A program made the translations under genes and the position numbers. A stretch of 64,000 nt of DNA, taken from contig DASXEW010000003.1 in assembly GCA_036489885.1 (NCBI GenBank), positions 1,612,001-1,676,000 of the forward strand, in the 5' to 3' direction. The stretch is from Candidatus Baltobacteraceae bacterium. Its GTDB lineage: Bacteria > Vulcanimicrobiota > Vulcanimicrobiia > Vulcanimicrobiales > Vulcanimicrobiaceae. A model generated the notes under the pieces. It saw only the letters and a program-made list of their open reading frames with translations, searched no databases and had not been told where the DNA came from. Positions 1-8,215 of this stretch are shown here, in pieces. Each line of letters opens with the position of its first letter. Position 1 is the first letter of the stretch.

Positions 1-2
1 AC

Positions 3-461
3 GTTACGGGCGATCCGGCCTCGCATGCCTTTCGTGGAATCACGAAACGCAACAAGGTGATGTTCGGCCGGCGCGGTTTTGCGTACGTTTACCGTATCTA
101 CGGAACCAGCTGGTGCTTGAACGTCACCAGCGCCAAGCCCGGAGTCGGCGAAGCGGTACTCATCCGCGCGCTCGAACCCGTTGCGGGAATCGACGCAATG
201 CGCGCAAGGCGTCCCAGTGTCGCCGATCGCGATCTCCTGCGCGGTCCCGGCCGGTTGTGCGCCGCGCTCGGGATCGACGGCGCTGTCGATGGTTTGGATT
301 TGTGCGCTGCGCGCTCGCCGCTCGCGTTGTTCGATGATGCAGTCGCGCTTCCGATCGGCGTCTCGACGCGCATCGGTTTGACGAAGGCTGCCGAACGCGC
401 GCTGCGCTATTATGCGCGCGGCAGCAAGTGGCTGAGCGGACGCGCTTCACTATCGCCATGA
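3..461 (+). CDS. mpg: 3-methyladenine DNA glycosylase (MPG/AAG family), 5' end outside window
   Basis: Base-excision repair enzyme that removes alkylated purines. The reading frame is open from base 3, upstream of the first GTG at 57, and that upstream part already reads DPASHAFRG, a conserved MPG segment, so the true start lies before the window. Visible family features are MFGRRGFAYVYRIYG, WCLNVT, VLIRALEP and GPGRLCAALGI. About 152 C-terminal residues are present of roughly 190-200 usual for the family. The stop overlaps the rluB start in an ATGA junction. The family assignment is firm from motifs; substrate range is inferred from the family. Confidence 0.9.
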   Translation, partial: VTGDPASHAFRGITKRNKVMFGRRGFAYVYRIYGTSWCLNVTSAKPGVGEAVLIRALEPVAGIDAMRARRPSVADRDLLRGPGRLCAALGIDGAVDGLDLCAARSPLALFDDAVALPIGVSTRIGLTKAAERALRYYARGSKWLSGRASLSP

Positions 462-1273
462 GGCTGCAACGTTATCTCGCGCTTGCGGGAATCGCATCAC
501 GGCGCGCCGCGGAAGAAATGATCGTCGGCGGTAAGGTTCGCGTGAACGGCAAACTCGTGCGCGAGCTCGGTTCGCGCGTCGAAGACGGCGATCGCGTCGA
601 GTTCGACGGCCGCACGGTCGTCATGCCGCAACGCGAAGTCTTAGTGTTGAACAAACCCGTCGGAGTCGTCACGACGATGAGCGATCCGGAAGGCCGGCGC
701 ACCGTCGAAGATCTCGTGCGGGCGGAGCGCGGTCCGAAAGCGGCACGCCTCGTTCCGGTCGGGCGCTTGGATTACGATACGTCGGGCGTGCTGCTATTGA
801 CCAACGACGGCGATCTAGCGTACGCGTTGACGCATCCGCGTTTCGGCGTCGACAAAGTCTATCGCGCGACTCTGCGTGGCCGGCTCGAGCCCGAGGCCGT
901 TGAAAAGCTGCGCGTCGGCATTTTCCTGGAAGGCCGCCGCACGTCGCCCGCGGCGTTGCGGGTCGTTACGGTTGCACGTGATCGTTCGGTCATCGATCTC
1001 ACGTTGCACGAGGGCCGGTACCGGCAAGTGCGCCGGATGTTCGAGGCGGTCGGCCATCCGCTCGTTGCGCTCGAACGCTTGAGTTTTGGTCCGGTGAGCC
1101 TGGGCTCACTGCGGCCCGCGCATCTCCGCGAGCTCTCACCTCGTGAACGCAAGGCGCTCGATGTGCTTCTCCTGAACTCGCGCGGAGATGCCGGACGGGC
1201 TAAGGGTACGGGGAATTCGCGGCGCGACGCAGGCCGTAAGCGACGATCGCGAGGCGATACTCAGCGCGACTGA
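458..1273 (+). CDS. rluB: Pseudouridine synthase, RsuA/RluB/RluE/RluF family
   Basis: Modifies uridine to pseudouridine in rRNA, most likely 23S. The N-terminal S4 RNA-binding domain (about residues 1-60; RLQRYLALAGIASRRAAEE) is followed by the catalytic domain with GRLDYDTSG, whose second Asp is the family nucleophile, and RQVRRMFEAVGH near residue 200. The C-terminus is a Lys/Arg-rich tail. I place the start at ATG 458, in an ATGA overlap with the glycosylase stop; an upstream in-frame start at 428 would add ten residues not typical of the family. Length is 271 aa. The last 86 bases overlap aroH. RluB against RsuA cannot be settled by eye. Confidence 0.88.
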   Translation: MRLQRYLALAGIASRRAAEEMIVGGKVRVNGKLVRELGSRVEDGDRVEFDGRTVVMPQREVLVLNKPVGVVTTMSDPEGRRTVEDLVRAERGPKAARLVPVGRLDYDTSGVLLLTNDGDLAYALTHPRFGVDKVYRATLRGRLEPEAVEKLRVGIFLEGRRTSPAALRVVTVARDRSVIDLTLHEGRYRQVRRMFEAVGHPLVALERLSFGPVSLGSLRPAHLRELSPRERKALDVLLLNSRGDAGRAKGTGNSRRDAGRKRRSRGDTQRD

Positions 1274-1565
1274 AAAAATGCTGATTGCAATCCGCGAGCG
1301 GAACAAGTTCGAGCTCGAAGATGTCGCATCGGCATTGTTCACGGTTACGCCCGACCTGCGAGCCGGTTTCCCCGCGTCCGCGGCGCGTCGTCTGGGTTGG
1401 ACGAGCATCCCGCTTCTCAATTTCACGGAGATCCCTGTTCCCGGCGATTTGCCGCGCTGCATTCGCACGATGATCCTCATTAATACGACGCTCGCACAGC
1501 ACGAGATCGTGCACGTCTACCTCGAGGGTGCCGTCGCACTGCGACCGGACTTGCAACGCCAGTGA
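1188..1565 (+). CDS. aroH: Chorismate mutase, AroH type
   Basis: Converts chorismate to prephenate, the branch point to Phe and Tyr. The 125-aa protein aligns end to end with the Bacillus AroH trimeric fold: RGIRGAT (active-site Arg), NFTEIPVPG (Glu), RCIRTM (Arg), HVYLEGA (Tyr) and LRPDL (Arg) are all present. ATG 1188 is the only start compatible with the conserved N-terminus, so the gene begins 86 bases inside rluB. It runs directly into tyrA through a GTGA overlap. Together with the PheC-like gene at 61822 it supplies a route to both Tyr and Phe. Confidence 0.93.
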   Translation: MPDGLRVRGIRGATQAVSDDREAILSATEKMLIAIRERNKFELEDVASALFTVTPDLRAGFPASAARRLGWTSIPLLNFTEIPVPGDLPRCIRTMILINTTLAQHEIVHVYLEGAVALRPDLQRQ

Positions 1566-2374
1566 GCTTCGACGGCCCGCTCGGAGTCGCGGGCGTCGGG
1601 TTGATCGGCGGTTCGATCGCGTTACGGGCCCGCAAGGTGGGGATTGAGGTCGCCGGTTTCGATGCGAACCCGTCGGCTGCGGATCTCGTCGATCGAAGCG
1701 TCGACTCGCTCGAGGCGCTGGCGCGCGTCTCGAAAACGCTTGTGATAGCACTGCCGCTGGACGCAACGCTGACCGCGATCGATGCCCTGCGTGCACTCGA
1801 TGCTCCGGCTCTCGTCTTCGACGTCGCATCGGTGAAGGTTCCCGTCGTCGATCGTTCTGCCGGATGGAAGAAGTTCGTCGCGACGCATCCGATCGCCGGA
1901 GCCGAGCAACGCGGGCCGAGTGCCGCGCGGGACGATTTGTTCGAGGGACGCGTGTGGACGTACGTGCCGAGCGATCGCGAGCGCGACGCAGCGATCGAGA
2001 CCTTCATTAGAGCAATGGGCGCACGTTCGTACCCGATCGATGCCGCCGAGCACGACCGCGCGCTCGCGCTCACCTCACACCTTCCGCAAGCCGTGGTCAG
2101 CGCGCTTGCCGCGCTGCTCAGCGAGCGTGAGATCGCACCCGATCTCGTAGGGTCGGGGCTCGCCTCCACTCTGCGCCTGGCCGGTTCGCCCTGGGAGATA
2201 TGGGAGCCGATTCTTAAGGCGAACGGCGTCGCGATCGGGGCCGCTCTGCGAGAGCTTTCGGAACGATTAGAAGGGCTCGCCGATGATGTCGAGGCAGGAA
2301 CTCTTCACCTCTCGGCGTCGTATTTCGAGAGCGCCCGCGCGGCTTACGAGGCGCTCGTAAAGCCATGGCGTTGA
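1562..2374 (+). CDS. tyrA: Prephenate dehydrogenase (TyrA)
   Basis: NAD(P)-dependent oxidative decarboxylation of prephenate (or arogenate) for tyrosine synthesis. The N-terminal Rossmann motif GVGLIGGS starts near residue 11. The catalytic-histidine segment ATHPIAGAE and the helical-domain segment LTSHLPQAV are both intact. At 270 aa it is a stand-alone TyrA without fused chorismate mutase or ACT domain; the mutase is supplied by the overlapping aroH. The GTG start at 1562 overlaps the aroH stop (GTGA), which suggests translational coupling. Prephenate against arogenate preference cannot be read from the sequence. Confidence 0.92.
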   Translation: MSFDGPLGVAGVGLIGGSIALRARKVGIEVAGFDANPSAADLVDRSVDSLEALARVSKTLVIALPLDATLTAIDALRALDAPALVFDVASVKVPVVDRSAGWKKFVATHPIAGAEQRGPSAARDDLFEGRVWTYVPSDRERDAAIETFIRAMGARSYPIDAAEHDRALALTSHLPQAVVSALAALLSEREIAPDLVGSGLASTLRLAGSPWEIWEPILKANGVAIGAALRELSERLEGLADDVEAGTLHLSASYFESARAAYEALVKPWR

Positions 2375-2426
2375 GCTTGCGAACGGTTTAGGCGGGCAGC
2401 ACTTAAGGTAGGGTTTTAGTCTGGCG

Positions 2427-3731
2427 ATGAACGGACGTATTTTTGTGGCGACCACGGTCGCAGTGGTTGCGCTTTCAAGTCTGCCGGCGTTGGGCGACAA
2501 CCTCGGTTATTACACGCCACCGAAACTGGTAAAGCAGGGCACCTCCGCGACGCCGATCGCAGGAAACGGCACGGTGCTCATTCAGGTGTTGGTAAATCCC
2601 GACGCGTCGTTCAAAGTACAAAAGATCATCAAGTCGTCAAACTCCGACGACAATCAAGCCGCGATGGAAATCGCGAATTCCGCAAAATATTCTCCGGCGA
2701 CCAAAGGCGGAAAGAAGATTGCGGCGTTCTACACGTACACGCTGAAATTCGTGGTCAACACCAAGACCAGCAACGCTGCGCCGGTTAACCCGCTCTCCAA
2801 GTACGATGCGGAAGTTCATGCCGGACACTATATCGATGCCCGCAACGGCCTGCAATCATATCTGCAGTCGCATCCCGACGATCCGCAGGCCAACGCGCTG
2901 CTCGGCGTCTCGGAATTCTTCCTCAATAACTTCGTGGATTCGGCCACGGCCTTCAACAAGGCCGGAACGGTTTCGTCGCAATACGCGACCGTTGCAGCGA
3001 ACGCGTACGCGAAAGCAGCGCAAGCTGCCATTACTACGAAGAACGGCGCGGCTGCCGTTGCTTATGCAACGAAGGCCAAAGCCGTGACGCCCGGAGCGGC
3101 TACCTGGAATCTCTTAGGCAACGCCCAGCTTGTCAACAACGACACGACTGATGCGATTCAGTCCTTCGAACAGGCGCGCGCTCTTAGCCCGAGCGATCCG
3201 AAGCTGGATCCAAAAGAGCGTGGCACGATCGTGGCCAATCTGATTGCCGCGTACGCCGATTCCGATCAAATCGACAAAGCGGTTGCGCTGCTACCCGAGA
3301 TGAAGCAGCTCGATCCGGATAATATGGTCGGGACGTCGCACGTCGTCGCTTACTACGCGAAGAAGGCGCTGGCTGCGTCGAACGCAGGAAAAACGTCGGA
3401 CGCAATCGCCGCGTACGAGAAGGGGGGCTCCTACGGTGGGCCGCTTGCGCACACGATGTATACAAATGAAGCCATGCAGCTCATGCGCCTCGCACATCCG
3501 GACTGGAATCAGATCCAAATCGTCGCCGGAAAGGCGATTGCGCTGACCCCGGACGACGCACGCGCGAACTTGGCCTACGGCAACGTGCTCCTCAACGAGA
3601 AGAAATACAACGAAGCCTTGCCCTACCTACAAAAAGCTCAAAGCTCGGCAAAAGCCTCCGGCGACGCGGACGCAGAGAAGATGGCGTCGCAATTGTTAAC
3701 TCAAGTTTCTGCCCAAGGCGCCTCCAAGTAA
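2427..3731 (+). CDS. Secreted protein with TonB C-terminal-like domain followed by TPR repeats
   Basis: The 434-aa protein begins with a signal peptide (ATTVAVVALSSLPALGD). About residues 45-110 form a TonB C-terminal (energy-transducer) domain, recognisable from GTVLIQVLVNPDASF and AAMEIANSAKYSPAT. From about residue 130 to the end it consists of tetratricopeptide repeats. There is no membrane anchor beyond the signal peptide and no Pro-rich linker, so it is not a normal TonB. It precedes exbB-exbD-exbD-tonB, and a periplasmic adaptor role in that system is an inference. No convincing SD is seen before ATG 2427. Confidence 0.75.
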   Translation: MNGRIFVATTVAVVALSSLPALGDNLGYYTPPKLVKQGTSATPIAGNGTVLIQVLVNPDASFKVQKIIKSSNSDDNQAAMEIANSAKYSPATKGGKKIAAFYTYTLKFVVNTKTSNAAPVNPLSKYDAEVHAGHYIDARNGLQSYLQSHPDDPQANALLGVSEFFLNNFVDSATAFNKAGTVSSQYATVAANAYAKAAQAAITTKNGAAAVAYATKAKAVTPGAATWNLLGNAQLVNNDTTDAIQSFEQARALSPSDPKLDPKERGTIVANLIAAYADSDQIDKAVALLPEMKQLDPDNMVGTSHVVAYYAKKALAASNAGKTSDAIAAYEKGGSYGGPLAHTMYTNEAMQLMRLAHPDWNQIQIVAGKAIALTPDDARANLAYGNVLLNEKKYNEALPYLQKAQSSAKASGDADAEKMASQLLTQVSAQGASK

Positions 3732-3789
3732 GGGCGCGAGGGCGGACCTAGGAGAACGCGCAGCCTTAGGAAAAGAGCGCGGCTTGTTT

Positions 3790-3814
3790 CGGGCCCATCG
3801 CGGCCCGCGTTTTG
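3790..3814 (+). terminator. Hairpin plus short T tract, possible rho-independent terminator
   Basis: CGGGCC at 3790-3795 and GGCCCG at 3802-3807 form a perfect 6-bp stem, followed by CGTTTTG. It lies in the 116-base gap between the TPR/TonB-domain gene and exbB. The T run is short, so termination may be weak or partial. The rest of the gap holds only the exbB SD region. Confidence 0.4.
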
Positions 3815-3847
3815 TAAAGAAAACACAACCGGAAGGCGGTTCACACG

Positions 3848-4537
3848 GTGGGCGAATTTTTCGGAAACTTTTGGTACTTCATCATCGCGGGCGGCGTGGC
3901 GATGTGGGCCTTGCTGCTCCTCTCGGTGATTGCGGTGGCGATCGTTATCGAGCGGCTATTCTTCTTCGCAACGCAGAAAAGCGACTCGCGAGCCCTCTTG
4001 CGCCAGATCGGTGAGCGCATCGCCGCGGACGACCTCCCCGGAGCACTGAAAGTCGTACGGCAAAACCGCGGCATGTTGCCTCGAATCTTGGAATTCGGAC
4101 TATTGCGCGGTGAGAAGAACCGCGCCGACATCACGGACGCGCTTTCGATCGCCCTGATGGAGAATCTGAACATGCTCGAGCGAAACTTGGGCGTGATCGG
4201 TACCACCGCCGTCATCGCGCCGTTCGTGGGGCTGTTCGGAACCGTACTTGGTATCATCCGCGCCTTCCAAGACATCGCTCTCAAGGGCAACTCGACGCCG
4301 GCCGTCGTGGCCGCTGGCGTCTCGGAAGCGTTGATCACCACCGCCGCCGGACTGTTCGTTGCCGTTATCTCGGTTATTTTCTTCAACTACTTCAAGACGC
4401 GAATTAAAGCGTACAACCAAGATATGATCGTCGCCGCCAACCAGCTGGCCGAGATGCTGCACTTCCACAATACGGGAGCGCCGATCCCGACCGATCTCTA
4501 CACGCCGAAGGGCGCTGCTTCGCCCGCAAAGGCCTAA
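3848..4537 (+). CDS. exbB: MotA/TolQ/ExbB proton channel family protein
   Basis: Inner-membrane stator that uses the proton gradient to energise TonB-dependent outer-membrane transport or TolA-like functions. The 229-aa protein has three membrane segments: about residues 8-35 (FWYFIIAGGVAMWALLLLSV), 118-145 (VIAPFVGLFGTVLGIIRAF) and 160-185. The GLFGTVxGI motif is diagnostic. The GTG start at 3848 has a GGAAGGCGG stretch 8-16 bases upstream. It is followed within 4 bases by the first exbD, so the four genes form one operon. ExbB and TolQ cannot be told apart with certainty, but the tonB partner favours ExbB. Confidence 0.9.
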   Translation: MGEFFGNFWYFIIAGGVAMWALLLLSVIAVAIVIERLFFFATQKSDSRALLRQIGERIAADDLPGALKVVRQNRGMLPRILEFGLLRGEKNRADITDALSIALMENLNMLERNLGVIGTTAVIAPFVGLFGTVLGIIRAFQDIALKGNSTPAVVAAGVSEALITTAAGLFVAVISVIFFNYFKTRIKAYNQDMIVAANQLAEMLHFHNTGAPIPTDLYTPKGAASPAKA

Positions 4538-4540
4538 CTC

Positions 4541-4954
4541 GTGGCTCTCACCGGCGCAGCGCAAGACGATTCGGTCATGGCGGAAATCAACATCACGCCC
4601 TTCACGGACGTGCTGTTGGTGTTGTTGATCATTTTCATGATCTTGGCTGCGCTGATTACGCCGCCGGGCTTCCAAAAGCAGCTCCCCAATAAATCGAATC
4701 CGAATCAAGTCAACAACGACGATAAGAAGAAGACGATCGAGGTCGACGTCAACAACAAAGACGTCATCTTCGTCGACGGTAAACGCTCGAGCGAGCAGGC
4801 CTTGTACTATGACATGGCCGAGGTCGCGCGGCGTCGCGGACAGCTGCACGTTTCGATCGTTGCCGACGCAAAAGCAAAGTACGGGGTCATCATTCGGATA
4901 CTCGACGCGGCGAAACAGGCTGGTCTAACCGACGTCGGTTTCGTTACGTCTTAA
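4541..4954 (+). CDS. exbD: ExbD/TolR family biopolymer transport protein (copy 1)
   Basis: Partner of ExbB in the proton-driven energy-transducing complex. The 137-aa protein has the N-terminal INITPFTDVLLVLLIIFMIL segment, in which the membrane-embedded Asp of FTD is the proton-carrying residue. A periplasmic domain follows. GTG 4541 lies 3 bases after the exbB stop; ATG 4577 (MAEINITPF) is a possible alternative start. A second exbD follows at once; paired ExbDs are common and may form heterodimers. Confidence 0.9.
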   Translation: MALTGAAQDDSVMAEINITPFTDVLLVLLIIFMILAALITPPGFQKQLPNKSNPNQVNNDDKKKTIEVDVNNKDVIFVDGKRSSEQALYYDMAEVARRRGQLHVSIVADAKAKYGVIIRILDAAKQAGLTDVGFVTS

Positions 4955-4971
4955 GGGGCGCACAGTAACGT

Positions 4972-5424
4972 ATGGCAGTCAGTACAGGCGAAGACGGCGA
5001 AGAAGTAATGTCGACCATCAACATCACGCCGTTCACGGACGTGTTGTTGGTGCTCTTGATCATCTTCATCATTCTCGCGGCCGTGACGAAAGAGCCAAAG
5101 CTTCCGGACGCAAAGAACACCGAAAAAGTCAAGGATTCGCAGATCGTCGTCATCATCGACGCCAAGAACAAGATCCAAATCGGTTCCGACTCCGTCGATA
5201 TCCCTGATGCGCCTGCGGCATTCAAGCGCCTGGCCGACAATACCGGACACCGTTACACTAGTGTGATCGTGAAGGCTGACCCGGCCGCTTCGTACGGTAC
5301 GGTGCTGCAAGTCATGGACGCCGCTAAAAAAGAAGACCTCGTCAACTTCGGTCTCGCGAACCACGTCGAGGGGACTCCACAAGGCTCGAACGGCGCCGCC
5401 GCACCCGCCGGCGGAAAGAGCTAA
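4972..5424 (+). CDS. exbD: ExbD/TolR family biopolymer transport protein (copy 2)
   Basis: Second ExbD of the operon, 150 aa, again with STINITPFTDVLLVLLIIF and the conserved membrane Asp. The periplasmic domain differs clearly from copy 1, and the C-terminus is a Gly/Ala-rich tail (NGAAAPAGGKS). The two copies therefore look like old paralogues that may assemble as an ExbD heterodimer around the ExbB ring (inference). It sits 17 bases after copy 1 and 11 bases before tonB. Confidence 0.9.
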   Translation: MAVSTGEDGEEVMSTINITPFTDVLLVLLIIFIILAAVTKEPKLPDAKNTEKVKDSQIVVIIDAKNKIQIGSDSVDIPDAPAAFKRLADNTGHRYTSVIVKADPAASYGTVLQVMDAAKKEDLVNFGLANHVEGTPQGSNGAAAPAGGKS

Positions 5425-5435
5425 CCCCCGAAACG

Positions 5436-6197
5436 ATGGCGCAAAAAAAACCAGCGGCACCAGATCCGAAACAACCGCCGAATACCGTACGAAACGTCCT
5501 CGCATACTCGCGCCGTTTTATCTTTTACGGGTTCGTGATCTCGGTTCTGCTGCACGGGCTGTTCGGACCGTTCGTCGAGTGGAAGCCGTCGAACGGGGGT
5601 ACGCCTGAGCCGATTCAAACCGTAAGCGTCACGAAGCTTCAGACTCCGAGGCCGACGCCGCCGCCGACACCAACGCCGACGCCGCCGCCCAAACAAACGC
5701 CGCAACCGACGCAGCCGCCGCACGTAGTCACGAAGCTACGCGTGCAGCCGCCGAAGACGCACAGCAATAGCAACAGCGGCCCCTCGGAAAACGCGTACAC
5801 GAATACGCAAGGTTCCGAAAGCGGTGTGCCGCAGGGCAATGCCAATACCGGACCGCCGGCGCCGACGGCCGGACCCGCAACCGCGACGGCAGCGCCGACG
5901 CCGACCAAGCCCGCATGCGCGGTCCCGAACGCGGCGGCAAGAGCCACGCAAAAGGTTGTGCCCGACATGCCGGAGATCGCGCGTCAAATGGGCGCGAGCG
6001 GAACGGCCCAAGTAAAAGTCACCCTCGATGCAAACGGGAACGTCACCGCTGCGACGATTGCGACGTCGACGCATAATTCGGCGCTCGACAAAGCTGCGGT
6101 GCAGGCCGCGCAGCAATCGAAATATCAGCCCGATATCGTCAACTGCGTTCCGACTCCCGGCAGCTATCTGTACGTAGTGACCTTCGAAACTCAGTAA
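5436..6197 (+). CDS. tonB: TonB family energy transducer
   Basis: Periplasm-spanning protein that passes energy from ExbB/ExbD to outer-membrane receptors. The 253-aa protein has a cytoplasmic N-terminus, one membrane anchor at about residues 28-48 (FIFYGFVISVLLHGLFGPF) and a Pro/Thr-rich linker (TPRPTPPPTPTPTPPP). A TonB C-terminal domain covers about residues 170-253 (VPDMPEIARQMGASGTAQVK). No TonB-dependent receptor gene lies in the window, so the substrate is unknown. The start is the only plausible ATG. Confidence 0.9.
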   Translation: MAQKKPAAPDPKQPPNTVRNVLAYSRRFIFYGFVISVLLHGLFGPFVEWKPSNGGTPEPIQTVSVTKLQTPRPTPPPTPTPTPPPKQTPQPTQPPHVVTKLRVQPPKTHSNSNSGPSENAYTNTQGSESGVPQGNANTGPPAPTAGPATATAAPTPTKPACAVPNAAARATQKVVPDMPEIARQMGASGTAQVKVTLDANGNVTAATIATSTHNSALDKAAVQAAQQSKYQPDIVNCVPTPGSYLYVVTFETQ

Positions 6198-6203
6198 GCT
6201 CGC

Positions 6204-7049
6204 GTGACATTCGCGCAGGCGATGCTGCTCGCAATCCTACAAGGGTTCAGCGAGCTATTCCCGATCAGCAGCCTCGGACATACGGTTTTGATTCCCGCGC
6301 TGTTGCACTGGAACATCGATCTTGCCAGCCCGGGCTTCTTGGCATTCGTCGTCGTGCTGCATCTCGGGACGGCACTCGCGCTGCTCGTATTCTATTGGCG
6401 CGAATGGCGTGGAATCGTCGGTGCGTTCCTCGGGAGCATCGTGCGTGGCCGCTTTTCTGGCAGCGCCGACGAGAAGACAGCGTGGCTGCTCGTCATCGGG
6501 ACGATTCCCGTTGGACTATTGGGATTATTTTTCGAACGCGAGGTGCGCGGCTTGTTCGCGTCGCCGATTCCGGTCGCGCTCTTTCTTGCGCTCAACGGTC
6601 TCGTAATGTTCGCGGGTGAGTGGCTGAAGCGCAAAGATGATGGTCAGCGCGAGATGCAATCGCTTTCGTACGTCGATGTGGTTAAAGTCGGGCTTGCTGA
6701 ATCGTTTGCGCTCTTGCCGGGTATTTCGCGTTCGGGAAGTGCGATCGTGGCCGGACTACTCATGAATCTCTCGGAGGCCGAAGCGGCGCGCTTTTCATTC
6801 TTGCTGGGAACGCCCGTGATTCTCGCCGCCGGCCTGCTCGAGGTCCCGCGATTGTTCGATCCGACGGCGCACGTCGCACTCGTCCAGTCGGTTGCCGGTG
6901 GGATTCTCTCGGCGATAACCGCGTATGTATCGCTGGCCTTCCTGACACGCTATTTCCGCTCGAACGACCTGCGGCCGTTCGGCTGGTACTGCCTGGCCGC
7001 GGGCGTCATTTGCTTCATCCTGTTCTTTTCCGGTATGGTGAAAGCATGA
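6204..7049 (+). CDS. uppP: Undecaprenyl-diphosphatase (UppP/BacA)
   Basis: Membrane phosphatase that recycles undecaprenyl pyrophosphate to the monophosphate carrier for cell-wall synthesis; it also gives bacitracin tolerance. The 281-aa polytopic protein has both family signatures: LQGFSELFPISSLGH near the N-terminus and PGISRSGSAI near residue 173. The GTG start at 6204 lies 6 bases after tonB. The stop forms an ATGA junction with the next small gene. Length and motifs match the family. Confidence 0.93.
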   Translation: MTFAQAMLLAILQGFSELFPISSLGHTVLIPALLHWNIDLASPGFLAFVVVLHLGTALALLVFYWREWRGIVGAFLGSIVRGRFSGSADEKTAWLLVIGTIPVGLLGLFFEREVRGLFASPIPVALFLALNGLVMFAGEWLKRKDDGQREMQSLSYVDVVKVGLAESFALLPGISRSGSAIVAGLLMNLSEAEAARFSFLLGTPVILAAGLLEVPRLFDPTAHVALVQSVAGGILSAITAYVSLAFLTRYFRSNDLRPFGWYCLAAGVICFILFFSGMVKA

Positions 7050-7237
7050 AGGGTCTCTCGTTGTTGCTTGCGATCGCGTTCTTTGTCATCGCAGTGCTCT
7101 ACTGGACCGGGACGCTGCAGATTGCGGCGCACGAGCCCGGGCCGCACCACAAACACGCCGTGCTCTTCGCGGGTCTCGGCATTCTCTGCCTGATCTGGTT
7201 CCGGTTCCAAAGCGCAGCGCCATCGCGAGTCCGATGA
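7046..7237 (+). CDS. Small membrane protein of unknown function
   Basis: A 63-aa protein with two hydrophobic segments (about residues 2-20 and 37-54) separated by a His-rich loop (AAHEPGPHHKHA). It starts in an ATGA overlap with uppP and ends in an ATGA overlap with moaC, so it is almost certainly co-translated. I do not recognise the family. The His cluster could bind a metal, but this is speculation. The overlaps and composition support a real gene. Confidence 0.7.
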   Translation: MKGLSLLLAIAFFVIAVLYWTGTLQIAAHEPGPHHKHAVLFAGLGILCLIWFRFQSAAPSRVR

Positions 7238-7710
7238 GCCGGCCGAGCCACATTGCGCCCGACGGCTCGATCGTGATGGTCGACGTCGGCAGCAAAGCGA
7301 CAACAGAACGCAGCGCGCGCGCACGCGCTGAAGTTCGTCTTGGTGCAAAAGCCGCGCAAGCAGTGCGCGAGGCGACGCTCGAAAAAGGTGACGCGCTCGT
7401 CGCGGCTCAGCTCGCGGGCATCATGGCCGCGAAAGCGACACCAACGTTGATCCCGCTCGCACACCCGATTCCGCTGTCATCGGTCGAGGTCACGTTTTCG
7501 TGGGACGGCGACGTGCTCATCATCGAAACGCGTGCGCGCACCGTTGCGCAAACCGGTGTCGAGATGGAAGCGATGACGGCGGCGAGCGTTGCCGCACTCG
7601 TCGTCTACGACATGACCAAAGCGGTCGACAAAGGCATCTCGATCGAACGAGTCCGTCTTCTCGAGAAGACCGGCGGCAAGAGTGGCAACTGGGAGTCGAA
7701 AAGCTCCTGA
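7234..7710 (+). CDS. moaC: Cyclic pyranopterin monophosphate synthase (MoaC)
   Basis: With MoaA converts GTP to cyclic pyranopterin monophosphate, the first intermediate of molybdenum cofactor. Motifs visible are MVDVGSKATTERSA, IPLAHPIPL (catalytic region), EMEAMTAASVAALVVYD and KAVDKG, whose Lys and Asp are the catalytic pair. Length of 158 aa matches the family. It is coupled to the preceding gene through ATGA and to mog through a CTGA junction. MoaA is not in the window. Confidence 0.95.
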   Translation: MSRPSHIAPDGSIVMVDVGSKATTERSARARAEVRLGAKAAQAVREATLEKGDALVAAQLAGIMAAKATPTLIPLAHPIPLSSVEVTFSWDGDVLIIETRARTVAQTGVEMEAMTAASVAALVVYDMTKAVDKGISIERVRLLEKTGGKSGNWESKSS

Positions 7711-8189
7711 CGTATCGCACCGGCCTGATCGTGCTTTCCGATCGAGCGGCGAGCGGCGAGCGCGCAGACGCCTGCATCCCTGTGATGCGCGAAGTGCTGA
7801 CAGATGCCTACAGTATCGATGAGACGCGTGTGTTGCCCGACGATGCAGCTGCACTTTCGGCAGAGTTAATCGAGCTTGCAGACGATCGACGGCTCGCGTT
7901 GATTTTGACTAGCGGCGGAACGGGACTCGGTCCGCGCGATCGCACGCCGCAGGCGACCTTGGCAATTATCGATTACGAAGTGCCCGGAATGGCCGAGCAG
8001 ATGCGCGCGGCATCCGTTGCGCGCGTACCGACGGCGATGCTCTCGCGTGCGGTTGCCGGCGTGCGTGGGAAGACGCTGATCGTCAATTTGCCCGGCAGCC
8101 CGAAGGCCGTTCGGGAAACCCTCGAGGTGATTCTACCGGTTCTGCCTCACGCGCTCGACCTTCTCACAGGCGACGTCAAAGATGGTTGA
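7707..8189 (+). CDS. mog: Molybdopterin adenylyltransferase (Mog/MoaB fold), probable CTG start
   Basis: Adenylylates molybdopterin before Mo insertion. The 160-aa protein has GLIVLSDRAASGERAD, the MPT-binding motif TSGGTGLGPRDRTP, PGMAEQMR and NLPGSPKAV, and resembles MogA over its full length. The first ATG/GTG/TTG that keeps the frame is GTG 7731, which would remove the first beta strand. CTG 7707 overlaps the moaC stop as CTGA, keeps that strand and has GGGAG at 7691-7695. I therefore infer a CTG start; GTG 7731 is the conservative alternative. The end forms a TTGA junction with the longer folC start option. Confidence 0.88.
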   Translation: MTYRTGLIVLSDRAASGERADACIPVMREVLTDAYSIDETRVLPDDAAALSAELIELADDRRLALILTSGGTGLGPRDRTPQATLAIIDYEVPGMAEQMRAASVARVPTAMLSRAVAGVRGKTLIVNLPGSPKAVRETLEVILPVLPHALDLLTGDVKDG

Positions 8190-8215
8190 GCTTCGGCCGG
8201 GGGAATGGTAGAAGA

